From: Pseudomonadota bacterium
GTDB taxonomy: Bacteria; Pseudomonadota; Gammaproteobacteria; Burkholderiales; Sulfuricellaceae
NCBI GenBank assembly: GCA_021801705.1
Contig: JAJYXP010000046.1
Coordinates: forward strand, 1 to 64,000
Reading direction: 5' to 3'
Length of the DNA: 64,000 nt
The position numbers and the translations under genes were made by a program. The notes beneath the pieces were generated by a model, which had not been told where the DNA came from, ran no database searches, and saw nothing but the letters and a program-made list of their open reading frames with translations. Below are positions 1 through 8,499 of the stretch, in pieces (positions within the stretch are counted from its first letter, which is position 1; every line of letters starts with the position of its first letter).

Positions 1-98
1 TCAAACACTATCGCCGAATTTTTAGTCGATTTGAGAAAAAAATGCTCAATTTCATGGGGATGCTGACGTTTGCGGCCTCTCTGCTGTGGTTGCGCTAA
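1..98 (+). mobile_element. IS5-type transposase, C-terminal fragment (cut by window edge)
   Basis: The third frame from base 3 reads about 31 residues (HYRRIFSRFEKKMLNFMG...LLWLR) and stops with TAA at 96-98. The HYRR...SRF(D/E)K...F(L/M)G pattern followed by a hydrophobic end resembles the extreme C-terminus of IS5/IS427-group DDE transposases. Only the tail lies in the window, so it cannot be said whether the element is complete. It lies just beyond the 3' end of guaA. The family call rests on pattern recognition of a short stretch. Confidence 0.55.
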
Positions 99-190
99 AC
101 AGGCGGCAATACGTCAACAGAACCTAGGCCAAAATTCCCTTAACAATCAACCTGAAAATTTCTCGTTGATGATTGATTTTTCAGCGGTTC

Positions 191-220
191 TCAATAGTCT
201 TCAATAGACGTCAATAGTCC
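191..220. repeat. Three direct TCAATAG repeats, 10-bp period
   Basis: TCAATAG occurs at 191-197, 201-207 and 211-217, one helical turn apart, just past the stop codon of guaA. The rest of 99-224 has no gene I can support. The spacing suggests protein binding, for example recombinase arm sites, but nothing in the window proves this. Confidence 0.4.
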
Positions 221-224
221 CTTT

Positions 225-1790
225 TCATTCCCACTCGATGGTTGCCGGCGGTTTGCCGCAGATATCGTAAACCACGCGGTTGATGCCGCGCACTTCGTTG
301 ATGATGCGGTTGGAAACCTTGCCGAGCAGGGTATAAGGGAGCTCGGCCCAGTGCGCGGTCATGAAATCCTGGGTTTGCACGGCACGCAGGGCGACGACGT
401 AATCATAGGTGCGGCCGTCGCCCATCACTCCCACTGCTTTCACTGGCAGGAATACGGCAAAGGCCTGCGAGGTTTTTTCGTACCAGCCGGAGGCGCGCAA
501 CTCCTCGATAAAAATGGCATCGGCACGGCGCAGCAATTCGGCATATTCGTGCTTCACTTCTCCCAGGATGCGCACCCCCAGGCCGGGGCCGGGGAAGGGA
601 TGGCGATAGACCATGTCGTGCGGCAGGCCCAGAGCGATGCCCAGCTCGCGCACCTCGTCCTTGAACAGCTCCCTGAGCGGCTCCTGCAATTTCAGGTGCA
701 AGGTGTCCGGCAGCCCGCCGACATTGTGGTGCGACTTGATGGTATGCGCTTTCTTGGTCTTGGCGCTGGCCGACTCGATCACGTCCGGGTAGATGGTGCC
801 TTGCGCCAGCCACTTGGCGTTGGGCAGCTTGGCCGACTCGCGTTGAAACACTTCGACGAATTCACGGCCGATGATCTTGCGTTTCTGTTCCGGGTCGGTG
901 ACACCGGCAAGGTGCTTCATGAATTCTGCGCTGGCGTCGACGTGGATCACCTTGACGCCCAGATTCCTGGCGAAGGTTTCCATCACCTGCTCGGCTTCGT
1001 TGAGGCGCAGCAGGCCGTTATCCACGAATACGCAGGTGAGTTGCCTGCCGATGGCGCGATGCAGGAGCGCCGCCACCACCGACGAATCGACCCCGCCGGA
1101 GAGGCCGAGTATCACCTCGTCCGTGCCGACTTCGGAGCGTATCTTGCCTATTGCCTCCTCGACGTAATCCGGCATGTTCCAGTCGTAGCCCAGACCGCAG
1201 ATATCGTGCACAAAGCGCTCGATGATCACCTTGCCCTGCAGGGTGTGGGTCACTTCGGGGTGGAACTGCACGCCATAGAAGTGCCGCGCCTCATCGGCCA
1301 TGCCCGCAATCGGGGTGGCTGCGTTGGAGCAGATCACCTCGAAGCCGGACGGCAGTTCGGTCACCTTGTCGCCGTGGCTCATCCAGACGTCCAGCAGGCC
1401 ATGCTCTTCTGCGTTTGCCCTGTCCTGAATGTCGCGCAGCAAGGCGGAATGCCCCTGGGCGCGCACTTCGGCGTAGCCGAACTCGCGCTGAGTCGCGTTT
1501 TCGACCTTGCCGCCCAGTTGAGCCGCCATGGTCTGCATGCCGTAGCAGATGCCCAGCACCGGCACGCCGAGTTTAAAAACGACATCGGGCGCCCTGGGCG
1601 TCTCTTCCTCGTAGACCGAGGCCGGCCCGCCGGAGAGGATAATGCCCTGGGGGTTGAATTCCCGGATGAAGCTTTCGCTCACATCGTGGGGATGCAGCTC
1701 GCAATAAACGCTGGTTTCACGCACCCGGCGGGCAATCAGCTGGGTGTACTGGGAACCGAAATCGAGAATGAGTATTTTCTGGTGGAGCAT
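225..1790 (-). CDS. guaA: GMP synthase (glutamine-hydrolysing)
   Basis: Converts XMP to GMP with ATP and glutamine, the last step of guanine nucleotide synthesis in the cytosol. At 521 residues it is full length. The N-terminal class I amidotransferase domain shows GICYGMQ (nucleophile Cys) and the HPEV of the catalytic His/Glu. The ATP-pyrophosphatase domain carries the P-loop SGGVDSS near residue 232, and the C-terminal dimerisation domain ends in PPATIEWE. The ATG at 1790 has GGTGA six bases upstream. guaB lies upstream with a terminator hairpin in the 63-base gap, so guaA expression must involve read-through or a very short leader. The 3' end faces IS remnants; guaA 3' ends are known integration hotspots. 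Confidence 0.98.
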   Translation of the reverse strand: MLHQKILILDFGSQYTQLIARRVRETSVYCELHPHDVSESFIREFNPQGIILSGGPASVYEEETPRAPDVVFKLGVPVLGICYGMQTMAAQLGGKVENATQREFGYAEVRAQGHSALLRDIQDRANAEEHGLLDVWMSHGDKVTELPSGFEVICSNAATPIAGMADEARHFYGVQFHPEVTHTLQGKVIIERFVHDICGLGYDWNMPDYVEEAIGKIRSEVGTDEVILGLSGGVDSSVVAALLHRAIGRQLTCVFVDNGLLRLNEAEQVMETFARNLGVKVIHVDASAEFMKHLAGVTDPEQKRKIIGREFVEVFQRESAKLPNAKWLAQGTIYPDVIESASAKTKKAHTIKSHHNVGGLPDTLHLKLQEPLRELFKDEVRELGIALGLPHDMVYRHPFPGPGLGVRILGEVKHEYAELLRRADAIFIEELRASGWYEKTSQAFAVFLPVKAVGVMGDGRTYDYVVALRAVQTQDFMTAHWAELPYTLLGKVSNRIINEVRGINRVVYDICGKPPATIEWE

Positions 1791-1811
1791 GATGTCACCG
1801 CACTAAAAATG

Positions 1812-1847
1812 AAAAAAGGGGGTGCAGCGCGCACCCCCTGATTTTTT
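1812..1847. terminator. Hairpin terminator between guaB and guaA
   Basis: An 8-bp perfect GC-rich stem (GGGGGTGC at 1818-1825, GCACCCCC at 1831-1838, 5-base loop) is flanked by an A-run on the left and a T-run on the right, so it reads as a Rho-independent terminator on either strand. For minus-strand transcripts from guaB it ends about 20 bases before the guaA start, so it may set the guaB:guaA ratio by partial termination. Confidence 0.8.
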
Positions 1848-1853
1848 TACAGC

Positions 1854-3314
1854 TTATTCCACGTGGTAATTCGGCGCTTCCTTGGTGATCTGCACATCGT
1901 GTACGTGAGATTCCCGGATGCCGGCCGAGCTGATTTCGACGAACTCGGCCTTGGCATGCACTTCGGCGATGGTCGTGCAGCCCAGATAGCCCATGCTGGA
2001 GCGCACGCCGCCGATCAACTGGTGAATCACCGTCAGCACGCTGCCCTTGTAGGCAACCCGGCCTTCGATGCCTTCCGGCACCAGCTTGTCGGCATTCGCT
2101 TCGGCTTCCTGGAAGTAGCGGTCTTTCGAACCTTGCTGCATGGCGCCCAGCGAACCCATGCCGCGGTAGGATTTGTAAGAACGGCCCTGGAACAATTCGA
2201 TCTCGCCCGGCGCCTCCTCGGTGCCGGCAAACAGGCCGCCCAGCATCACGCAATCCGCACCGGCGGCAAGCGCCTTGGAGATGTCGCCGGAGTAACGGAT
2301 GCCGCCATCGGCAATCACCGGCACGCCGCTGCCTTTCAACGCCTGCGCCACGTTGGAAATCGCGGTAATCTGGGGCACCCCGACACCGGCCACGATCCGG
2401 GTAGTGCAGATCGAGCCGGGGCCGATGCCGACTTTGACCGCATCCGCGCCGTGGTCGGCCAGCGCCATCGCTGCCGCGGCGGTGGCGATGTTGCCGCCGA
2501 TTACCTGTACCTGCGGAAAGTTGTCTTTCACCCATTTCACCCGGCTCAACACGCCTTGGGAATGGCCATGCGCAGTATCCACCACGATCACGTCCACGCC
2601 GGCCTCGGCCAGCAAAGCCACCCGGCCTTCGGTACCCTCGCCCACGCCAACAGCGGCGCCAACCCTCAACTGGCCATGAGTATCCTTGCATGCCAGCGGG
2701 TGTTCGGTGGATTTCTGGATGTCCTTGACGGTCACCAGTCCGCGCAACTCAAAATCATCGTTGACCACCAGCACCCGTTCCAGACGGTACTTATGCATCA
2801 GCGCCATGGCTTCTTCGCGGCTCGCGCCTTGCTTGACCGTCACCAGACGGTCGCGCTGCGTCATGATATTCTTGACCGGCTGATCCAGGTTGGTTTCGAA
2901 GCGCAGATCGCGGTTGGTCACGATGCCGACCACGCGCCCGCCCTCCACAACCGGCAGACCGGAAATCTTGTGCTGACGAGTCAGCGCCAGCACGTCCCGA
3001 ACCGTCATCACAGGCGTAATTGTAATTGGGTCCTTCACCACGCCGCTCTCGAAGCGCTTTACCCGCGCCACTTGTGCCGCCTGGGCGCTGGCGGACATGT
3101 TCTTGTGCACGATGCCTATCCCGCCTTCCTGCGCCAGAGCAATCGCCAAGGGAGCTTCGGTGACAGTATCCATCGCCGCTGAAAGCAGGGGAATATTCAG
3201 GGAAATCTCGCGGGTAAGCCGCGTTGCGAGGCTTACGTCACGCGGCAGAACGTTGGAATGCGCGGGGACCAGCAAAACATCATCGAAGGTCAGCGCTTTC
3301 TGAATAACACGCAT
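1854..3314 (-). CDS. guaB: Inosine-5'-monophosphate dehydrogenase
   Basis: Oxidises IMP to XMP with NAD+, the first committed step to GMP. At 486 residues it has the usual length. The (beta/alpha)8 barrel is split by a CBS pair at roughly residues 90-205 ([23 protein letters not shown]). The catalytic loop is [11 protein letters not shown] with the active-site Cys, and the flap region contains [11 protein letters not shown]. It starts at ATG 3314 behind GGAT. It is transcribed towards guaA, and a sigma-70-like promoter can be read upstream. The guaB-guaA order is the standard guanine operon arrangement. Confidence 0.98.
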   Translation of the reverse strand: MRVIQKALTFDDVLLVPAHSNVLPRDVSLATRLTREISLNIPLLSAAMDTVTEAPLAIALAQEGGIGIVHKNMSASAQAAQVARVKRFESGVVKDPITITPVMTVRDVLALTRQHKISGLPVVEGGRVVGIVTNRDLRFETNLDQPVKNIMTQRDRLVTVKQGASREEAMALMHKYRLERVLVVNDDFELRGLVTVKDIQKSTEHPLACKDTHGQLRVGAAVGVGEGTEGRVALLAEAGVDVIVVDTAHGHSQGVLSRVKWVKDNFPQVQVIGGNIATAAAAMALADHGADAVKVGIGPGSICTTRIVAGVGVPQITAISNVAQALKGSGVPVIADGGIRYSGDISKALAAGADCVMLGGLFAGTEEAPGEIELFQGRSYKSYRGMGSLGAMQQGSKDRYFQEAEANADKLVPEGIEGRVAYKGSVLTVIHQLIGGVRSSMGYLGCTTIAEVHAKAEFVEISSAGIRESHVHDVQITKEAPNYHVE

Positions 3315-3340
3315 TTTTTTATCCTTAATACCAAAGGATT

Positions 3341-3370
3341 ATTATACAAGTTTCGGGCATCCCCGGTAAA
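3341..3370 (-). promoter_or_regulatory. Putative sigma-70 promoter of guaB
   Basis: On the minus strand TTTACC (complement of 3365-3370) and a perfect TATAAT (complement of 3341-3346) are separated by 18 bases. The -10 box lies about 27 bases upstream of the guaB start. Assignment by consensus match only. Confidence 0.55.
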
Positions 3371-3421
3371 CCGGGTTCTCTGTTTTCTTCTTGCAAATTA
3401 TGCACCGGTACACTTGGACCA

Positions 3422-3450
3422 TTGACGGGCGTATAGTGAAACGTTATGTT
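3422..3450 (+). promoter_or_regulatory. Putative sigma-70 promoter for the small exported protein gene
   Basis: TTGACG at 3422-3427 and TATGTT at 3445-3450 are spaced by 17 bases, 34 bases before the ATG at 3484. The guaB promoter fires in the opposite direction about 50 bases away. Confidence 0.5.
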
Positions 3451-3483
3451 TAACAACTCAAAATAAAACTGAGGAGAAGAAAC

Positions 3484-3795
3484 ATGCGGAACACCATCAT
3501 CCCATTCATCACTATCGGTTTCCTGCTGCTCGGCACGCCGGCCGTTGCCGACCAGGCCGCCGCTGCCGCAACACCTGTTTCCGAAGAAGCCAGCCAGGCG
3601 CTCAGCAAAGCCGAAGCCGATGTCAAGCAGGCAAAAGCCAAAGGCTCCCTGTGGACCACCACGGCAGATGCCCTGAAAAAAGCAAAGGAAGCGGCCGCCA
3701 AGGGTGACTCCTCCGCCACCTTGAAACTCTCTAAAAGCGCAAGCGAACAGGCTCACTTGAGCATTGGACAGTTGAACTACCCTTTAACCAAATAA
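3484..3795 (+). CDS. Small exported Ala/Lys-rich protein of unknown function
   Basis: A 103-residue protein with a clear signal peptide (MRNTIIPFITIGFLLLGTPAVA, probable cleavage after AVA-DQ). The mature part is a short, Ala-, Lys- and Ser-rich helical stretch (SKAEADVKQAKAKG, ALKKAKEAAAKGDSS), predicted to be periplasmic or envelope-bound. The start has a strong GAGGAGA six bases upstream. I do not recognise a family; the heptad-like Ala/Lys pattern resembles small periplasmic helical proteins. It is followed 22 bases later by another envelope gene, so the two may be cotranscribed. Confidence 0.75.
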   Translation: MRNTIIPFITIGFLLLGTPAVADQAAAAATPVSEEASQALSKAEADVKQAKAKGSLWTTTADALKKAKEAAAKGDSSATLKLSKSASEQAHLSIGQLNYPLTK

Positions 3796-3817
3796 AGCCT
3801 TCTTTAAGGTTGCAACC

Positions 3818-4282
3818 ATGCGGCAACTGCTGATAATTGTTTTGATGCTGATGGTTGCAACCGTAACGAACGCCAGGGTAAGCAAGTGGGTAGACGCCGA
3901 AGGCAAGGTGCATTATTCCGACCAGCCGCCACCCTCCACCGCCAAATCGCAAAAGAATCTGGATATCCAGACCAGCCCGGCCTCACCCATAGCCACGCCG
4001 GACAGCAAAGGCGGAGCCAAGAGCCTGGCCGAAAGGGAGCTGGAATCCCGCAAGCGCCGGGCCGAGGCGGAAGAGGCTGCCGCAAAACAGGCGGAAGAGA
4101 AGAAGGACGCCCAGCGCAAGCAGGAAAACTGCGCCCAGGCGCGCAATCAGTTGCAGGCCCTGCAAGAGGGCCAAAGAATGGTCAAATACAATGAAAAAGG
4201 CGAACGGGTCTTTCTCGAAGACAGCGCACGCCCCCAAGCAATCGAGGAAGCAAAGCGGGTAGCCGATTCCTGGTGCAAATAA
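3818..4282 (+). CDS. DUF4124-domain exported protein
   Basis: A 154-residue protein. The N-terminus is a signal peptide (MRQLLIIVLMLMVATVTNA), followed by the DUF4124 core KWVDAEGKVHYSDQPP, in which a small beta-motif ends in the conserved YSDQPP. The rest is a charged coiled-coil-like stretch (residues about 65-110, rich in Glu, Ala, Lys and Arg) and a short C-terminal part ending SWCK. DUF4124 proteins are common in beta- and gammaproteobacterial envelopes and have no firmly known role. It is convergent with rnfH and its stop codon sits in a long perfect inverted repeat. Confidence 0.85.
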   Translation: MRQLLIIVLMLMVATVTNARVSKWVDAEGKVHYSDQPPPSTAKSQKNLDIQTSPASPIATPDSKGGAKSLAERELESRKRRAEAEEAAAKQAEEKKDAQRKQENCAQARNQLQALQEGQRMVKYNEKGERVFLEDSARPQAIEEAKRVADSWCK

Positions 4283-4317
4283 GAGCTTGTCCGCAAATTA
4301 TTTGCGGACAAGCTCTT
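4281..4317. terminator. 17-bp perfect inverted repeat, bidirectional terminator
   Basis: The arms 4281-4297 and 4301-4317 are perfect reverse complements with a three-base loop. They span the whole gap between the convergent DUF4124 gene and rnfH. The left arm begins in the last two bases of the TAA stop. The long stem suits a shared terminator even though a strong U-run is lacking. Confidence 0.7.
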
Positions 4318-4319
4318 AA

Positions 4320-4646
4320 TCAGGGGGCAGACTCTTCAGTCTCGGCTGACTCCGTCTTCACGCCCTTTCCCTCTGCCGCGCGTTTCCTGCGCACTTCCTT
4401 CGGGTCTGCGATCAGCGGACGGTAAATTTCGATCCGGTCCTTGTCCCGCAACACCGCGTCAAGCTTGACAAGCTTGCCAAAAACGCCCAGCTTGGCGCTC
4501 GCCAGGTCAATTTCCGGGAACTCCGCCAGGATGCCCGATTGCTCGATCGCAAGGGATACCGTAGCACCGGGCTTTACCTTCAATGGCAGGACCTCCTGCT
4601 TTTGAGGCAGGGCGTACACGACTTCCACCGAAATTTCTTCACTCAT
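4320..4646 (-). CDS. rnfH: RnfH family protein (ubiquitin-like fold)
   Basis: A 108-residue protein with the RnfH/UPF0125 signature: an early VEVVYALPQKQ strand, a GVFGKLVKLD motif and RIEIYRPLIADPKEVRRKRA. The family has a beta-grasp, ubiquitin-like fold; its function is unclear despite the name, taken from linkage to rnf genes in some bacteria. The C-terminal tail (EGKGVKTESAETEESAP) is low complexity. The gene overlaps the end of ratA by four bases, the conserved ratA-rnfH pair, divergent from smpB. Confidence 0.93.
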   Translation of the reverse strand: MSEEISVEVVYALPQKQEVLPLKVKPGATVSLAIEQSGILAEFPEIDLASAKLGVFGKLVKLDAVLRDKDRIEIYRPLIADPKEVRRKRAAEGKGVKTESAETEESAP

Positions 4647-5083
4647 GATTCACCATAAATCACTGCAGCACGTTTAACGAACGCCTCGACGAAACTATTG
4701 GCGATATGCCCGAATACAGGGCTGACCAATTTTTCCAGCATCTTACTTGAAAATTCGTAATGTAGCCTGAACTCGACCTTGCAGGCAAATTCATCCAGAT
4801 CGACAAAGCGCCAACTGCCCTCAAGGTGGCTGAAGGGGCCGCGACGGAGTTTCATTTCGATAAAATGCGGCTCCCGGCGAAGGTTTTCAGTGGTAAAGCT
4901 TTGCTTGACGTGATGGTAGTCAATATGGACCGTCGCTTCAAGGGCCGTATCACTGTGCCGTTTCACTTCCGTTCCACCGCACCAGGGCAGGAACTGCGGA
5001 TAATCCTCAGCCCGATCGACCAACACGAACATTTGCTGCGCCGAGTAAAAAACCAGCACGGATTTTTCCACTACCGCCATCAA
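4643..5083 (-). CDS. ratA: RatA-type START-like protein (SRPBCC superfamily)
   Basis: A 146-residue protein with the coenzyme Q-binding/START-like pattern: VEKSVLVFYSAQQMFVLVDRAEDYPQFLPWCGGTEV, then a hydrophobic cavity fold ending in FGHIANSFVEAFVKRA. In E. coli RatA was described as a toxin that blocks 70S assembly; the wider family (Coq10-like) binds ubiquinone, and the name does not prove toxicity here. The protein begins with two Met codons, either usable. It lies 57 bases from the divergent smpB, a widely conserved arrangement, and overlaps rnfH. Confidence 0.93.
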   Translation of the reverse strand: MMAVVEKSVLVFYSAQQMFVLVDRAEDYPQFLPWCGGTEVKRHSDTALEATVHIDYHHVKQSFTTENLRREPHFIEMKLRRGPFSHLEGSWRFVDLDEFACKVEFRLHYEFSSKMLEKLVSPVFGHIANSFVEAFVKRAAVIYGES

Positions 5084-5140
5084 TCTGCCGCCATCAAAAA
5101 CTGTTAAAATACACTATTTTCAAGGGAAACTCACCTGCCG

Positions 5141-5587
5141 ATGAGCATCGCGCAAAACAAAAAGGCCTTCCACGACTTCTTCATCGAGGAAAAACTCGAA
5201 GCCGGCATCGTTCTGCAGGGATGGGAAGCAAAAGCCATCCGCGCCGGCCGCGTGCAGCTCAAGGAAGCCTACGTCATCATCCGCAGCGGGGAACTCTTCA
5301 TCATTGGCTGCCATATCAGCCCGCTGCCGACCGCTTCCACCCACATCAATCCCGATCCCGTGCGCACCCGCAAGCTGCTGCTGCACAGCGAGGAAATCGA
5401 CAAGCTGATCGGCAAGGTGGAACGCGCTGGTTATACCCTGGTGCCATTGGACATGCACTACAGCCGTGGCCACATCAAGCTGGAAATCGGTTTGGCCAAG
5501 GGCAAGAAGCAGCACGACAAGCGTGAAACCGAAAAAGAACGCGATTGGCAGCGTGAGAAACAAAGGCTGATGCGGAACAAGGTATGA
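5141..5587 (+). CDS. smpB: SsrA-binding protein SmpB
   Basis: The tmRNA partner for rescue of stalled ribosomes. The 148-residue length is typical. The protein opens with the conserved [31 protein letters not shown] and closes with the basic tail ([11 protein letters not shown]) that enters the mRNA channel. The [16 protein letters not shown] motif of the family core is present. The ATG at 5141 gives the usual N-terminus [10 protein letters not shown]. The gene overlaps the next one, mobB, by four bases (ATGA). No tmRNA gene was seen in the window. Confidence 0.98.
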   Translation: MSIAQNKKAFHDFFIEEKLEAGIVLQGWEAKAIRAGRVQLKEAYVIIRSGELFIIGCHISPLPTASTHINPDPVRTRKLLLHSEEIDKLIGKVERAGYTLVPLDMHYSRGHIKLEIGLAKGKKQHDKRETEKERDWQREKQRLMRNKV

Positions 5588-6105
5588 AAATTTTCGGCAT
5601 CGCCGGCTACTCCGGCAGCGGTAAAACCACCCTGATCGAGAAACTGATCCCTCTGTTCGTGGCCAAAGGGCTGAAAGTTTCGCTGATCAAGCATACCCAC
5701 CACGATTTCGAGATTGATCAACCGGGCAAGGATTCCCATCGCCACCGTGCCGCAGGCTGCAGCGAGGTATTGGTCGCCTCGGCCTTCCGCTGGGCGCTGA
5801 TCCACGAATTGCGCGGTGAAGCAGAGCCCTCGCTGGAAGAACAGGTGGCGCGGCTCTCGCCGTGCGACCTGGTGCTGGTGGAAAGCTTCAAACGTGAAGC
5901 GATCACTAAGCTGGAGGTGCACCGCGCCGGTAGCGGAAAACAACTGCTTTTTCCGCAGGATACGAATATTGCAGCTATTGCCAGCGATATTCTGGTGGAA
6001 ACAGCGTTGCCGCAATTCACGCTGGACCAGGTGGAAAAAATTGCCGAATTTATTTTGCAACAGACAGGTCTCAATCAATATGGACAAAAAACCGAACATG
6101 CTTAG
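5584..6105 (+). CDS. mobB: Molybdopterin-guanine dinucleotide biosynthesis adapter MobB
   Basis: A 173-residue P-loop GTPase of the MobB family, which assists MobA in attaching GMP to molybdopterin. Walker A is [14 protein letters not shown] at the N-terminus. The [22 protein letters not shown] stretch (switch-like, histidine-rich) and [10 protein letters not shown] are typical. It overlaps smpB upstream by four bases and moeA downstream by 26 bases. The gene probably starts a molybdenum cofactor operon coupled to smpB. Confidence 0.95.
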   Translation: MKIFGIAGYSGSGKTTLIEKLIPLFVAKGLKVSLIKHTHHDFEIDQPGKDSHRHRAAGCSEVLVASAFRWALIHELRGEAEPSLEEQVARLSPCDLVLVESFKREAITKLEVHRAGSGKQLLFPQDTNIAAIASDILVETALPQFTLDQVEKIAEFILQQTGLNQYGQKTEHA

Positions 6106-7303
6106 CGCCGATCAGGCACTCGCCTTCCTCCTGGATCGCGTGCGCCAGCCTGGTGAAATCGAGCAGGTCGCCACAGCCGAAACGCTGGGACGGGTACTGG
6201 CTGAGCATCAGGTTTCCGCCATCAACGTCCCGCCGCTAGACAACAGCGCAATGGATGGCTATGCAGTCCGGCTCGCCGACCTCTCGGCCGGATCGACCCG
6301 GCTTCGGGTAGCGCAGCGCATCCCTGCCGGCACGGTCGGACAGCCGCTGGAAGCGGGCACCGCAGCCAGGATTTTTACCGGAGCGCCGGTGCCCGCAGGC
6401 TGCGATGCCGTGGTCATGCAGGAGAACTGCAGCGCGGAAGGCGACATGGTGGCAATCAACAAGTCGCCCAATATGGGTGAAAACATCCGTCGCGCCGGCG
6501 AAGACATCGCCGTCGGGGCGGAAATACTCCCTGCCGGTATCAGGCTGCGTCCTCAAGAAATGGGACTGGCGGCATCCGTCGGTTTGGCGCGGCTTCCGGT
6601 TTTCCGCCGATTGAAAGTAGCCACTTTCTTCACCGGTGACGAGATAGTCATGCCCGGCCAGCCACTTGAACCCGGCCAAATCTACAATTCCAACCGCTTC
6701 GTGCTGACCGGCCTGCTGCAGGCCCTCGGCTGCGAAGTCATCGACCTCGGCATCGTGCAGGATGATTTCGCCGCCACCGTTAAAGTGCTCGAACAAGCCG
6801 CAGCCAGCGCCGATCTGATCATCACCAGCGGCGGGGTTTCCGTGGGCGAGGAAGACCACGTCAAAAGCGCGGTGGAAAAAGTCGGCAAGCTCGATTTGTG
6901 GAAAATCGCCATCAAACCGGGCAAACCGCTGGCTTTCGGCAGTGTAGGCAGCACGCCTTTCATCGGCCTGCCGGGAAATCCGGTTTCGGCTTTTGTGACC
7001 TTCATCCTGCTCGTGAGGCCATTTATTTTGCGCAGCCAAGGCATGGCTGTGACCGCACCGCAAGCACTCTCCCTGAAGGCGGATTTCGACTGGCTGAAAT
7101 CCGACAAGCGCCGCGAATTTCTGCGTGCCAGGCTGCACATGGCGGAAGATGGCAGCATCGACGTACAGCTTTATCCGAACCAGGGTTCCGGCGTGCTGAC
7201 CTCCACTGCCTGGGCCGACGGCCTGGTTGAAGTAGCGGAAGGCACGCTCATCCGGCGCGGCGAAACCGTCAGGTTTCTCCCCTTTTCCGAATTGCTCAAC
7301 TGA
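6080..7303 (+). CDS. moeA: Molybdopterin molybdenumtransferase MoeA
   Basis: Inserts molybdate into adenylylated molybdopterin. I place the start at ATG 6080 ([18 protein letters not shown]), giving 407 residues, the family norm; the open frame extends farther upstream but in mobB sequence. ATG 6098 (MLSADQ) is an alternative. Family motifs visible: PPLDNSAMDGYAVR, GEDIAVGAEILPAG, FTGDEI, ITSGGVSVGEEDHVK (MoCF-binding loop) and IGLPGNPVSAFV. It is followed by moaD and moaE, so the run mobB-moeA-moaD-moaE covers several late steps of cofactor assembly. Confidence 0.97.
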   Translation: MDKKPNMLSADQALAFLLDRVRQPGEIEQVATAETLGRVLAEHQVSAINVPPLDNSAMDGYAVRLADLSAGSTRLRVAQRIPAGTVGQPLEAGTAARIFTGAPVPAGCDAVVMQENCSAEGDMVAINKSPNMGENIRRAGEDIAVGAEILPAGIRLRPQEMGLAASVGLARLPVFRRLKVATFFTGDEIVMPGQPLEPGQIYNSNRFVLTGLLQALGCEVIDLGIVQDDFAATVKVLEQAAASADLIITSGGVSVGEEDHVKSAVEKVGKLDLWKIAIKPGKPLAFGSVGSTPFIGLPGNPVSAFVTFILLVRPFILRSQGMAVTAPQALSLKADFDWLKSDKRREFLRARLHMAEDGSIDVQLYPNQGSGVLTSTAWADGLVEVAEGTLIRRGETVRFLPFSELLN

Positions 7304-7317
7304 ATAAGGATGCGCGC

Positions 7318-7572
7318 ATGATCACCCTGCTCTATTTCGCCCGGCTACGCGAAAGCTTCGGCATCTCCTCGGAACAGGCGCACCCGCCTGCCCATGTCGT
7401 CGACGTCCGGTCGCTGACCGAATGGCTGCGGCAACGCGGCGGAGCCTGGCAAGAGGAACTCGCCCAGAACAGGCCTGTGCGCGTGGCCGTCAACCAGGAC
7501 ATGGCCGCTCCGGACAGGGCTGTATGCGACGGTGATGAAATCGCTTTCTTCCCACCGGTGACGGGAGGCTGA
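7318..7572 (+). CDS. moaD: Molybdopterin synthase sulfur carrier subunit MoaD
   Basis: The small subunit of molybdopterin synthase, a ubiquitin-like protein of 84 residues ending in the obligatory Gly-Gly (FFPPVTGG), which is thiocarboxylated to donate sulfur. The N-terminus ITLLYFARLRE is typical. Fourteen bases separate it from moeA and one base from moaE. Confidence 0.96.
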   Translation: MITLLYFARLRESFGISSEQAHPPAHVVDVRSLTEWLRQRGGAWQEELAQNRPVRVAVNQDMAAPDRAVCDGDEIAFFPPVTGG

Positions 7573-7573
7573 G

Positions 7574-8023
7574 ATGACAGTCCGGGTGCAATACGAGGAT
7601 TTTGACCTAGGCGCGGAAATCCTCAAACTACGCCATGGCAATTCCAAAATCGGCGCCATTGCCAGCTTCGTTGGCCTGGTTCGCGATCTCAACGATAACG
7701 CCAGGGTTGCCGAAATGACCCTGGAGCACTATCCCGGCATGACGGAAAAGGCTTTGGCCGAAATCCTGGAACAGGCAAAACAGCGCTGGTGCATCATCGA
7801 TGCACTGGTGATCCACCGCGTTGGGCCGCTCAAACCCGCCGACCAGATCGTACTGGTGGCGGTAAGCAGCGCGCACCGTGGCGCAGCCTTCGCCGCCTGC
7901 GAATTCATCATGGACTACCTGAAGACCCGCGCGCCATTCTGGAAAAAGGAACAGACCGAAGCGGGTGCGCGCTGGGTGGACGCGCATGAAAGCGATGAAG
8001 CAGCCGCGCAGCGCTGGGTTTGA
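7574..8023 (+). CDS. moaE: Molybdopterin synthase catalytic subunit MoaE
   Basis: The large subunit of molybdopterin synthase, 149 residues, turning precursor Z (cPMP) into molybdopterin. Family motifs: GAIASFVGLVRD, LEHYPGMTEKAL, HRVGPLKPADQIVLVAVSSAHRGAAFAACEFIMDYLKTRAPFWKKE (containing the catalytic Lys residues). It follows moaD immediately and forms the end of the molybdenum cofactor cluster; a flagellar promoter starts 35 bases downstream. Confidence 0.97.
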   Translation: MTVRVQYEDFDLGAEILKLRHGNSKIGAIASFVGLVRDLNDNARVAEMTLEHYPGMTEKALAEILEQAKQRWCIIDALVIHRVGPLKPADQIVLVAVSSAHRGAAFAACEFIMDYLKTRAPFWKKEQTEAGARWVDAHESDEAAAQRWV

Positions 8024-8057
8024 ACCCATATTGCTTGTAAAAACATTGATTCTCCAC

Positions 8058-8084
8058 TAAAGTTTCATCAGTTCATGCCGTTAA
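8058..8084 (+). promoter_or_regulatory. Sigma-28 (FliA) promoter of flgM-flgN
   Basis: TAAAGTTT at 8058-8065, an 11-base spacer, and GCCGTTAA at 8077-8084 match the enterobacterial FliA consensus (TAAAGTTT-N11-GCCGATAA) at 15 of 16 positions. The box lies about 90 bases upstream of flgM. FliA itself is encoded at 10895-11608, so flgM is probably a late, FliA-dependent gene that feeds back on its own sigma factor. Confidence 0.88.
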
Positions 8085-8175
8085 CCCTATCAAAGATTCG
8101 GATAACCGCCAGCGGATCGTGAAGCGACAGCGCTGCCGCCGCCAATAAACGATCCATAACCCGAAGGAATTTACC

Positions 8176-8499
8176 GTGAAGATCGATGCCTCAGTAAAGT
8201 CGCCGGCCAGCACAGGCATAAAAGAGGCCACGCCACGCACCTCGAAAGCCGGCACAGGCACGGCAGCCGCCGTGCCGCAAAAGAACCCGTCCCCACAGGA
8301 CAACGTCCAAATCACCACGCTTTCGTCCCAGCTTCATGCCATGGAAAACAGCATGGACAATGTACCGGTGGTGGATACTGCACGTGTGGACGCGATCAAG
8401 CAAGCCATCAGTGAGGGACGGTTCAAGGTCAATCCCGAAGTCATCGCGGATCGCCTGCTTGCGACAATCCAGGACTTGGTGCGGAATCAAAAAGGCTGA
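8176..8499 (+). CDS. flgM: Anti-sigma-28 factor FlgM
   Basis: Binds and silences FliA until the hook is complete, then is exported. A 107-residue protein, typical of the family, with the disordered Ala/Pro-rich N-terminus and the C-terminal FliA-binding helix region VDTARVDAIKQAISEGRFKVNPEVIADRLLATIQDLV. The start is GTG at 8176 with AAGGA eight bases upstream. It sits behind a strong sigma-28 promoter and overlaps flgN by one base (TGATG), so the two are translationally coupled. Confidence 0.93.
   Translation: MKIDASVKSPASTGIKEATPRTSKAGTGTAAAVPQKNPSPQDNVQITTLSSQLHAMENSMDNVPVVDTARVDAIKQAISEGRFKVNPEVIADRLLATIQDLVRNQKG

Noticed and set aside
351-1841. Long plus-strand open frame opposite guaA
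   Set aside because: Shadow of guaA: His/Gln-rich composition without a family, fully antisense to a certain gene.
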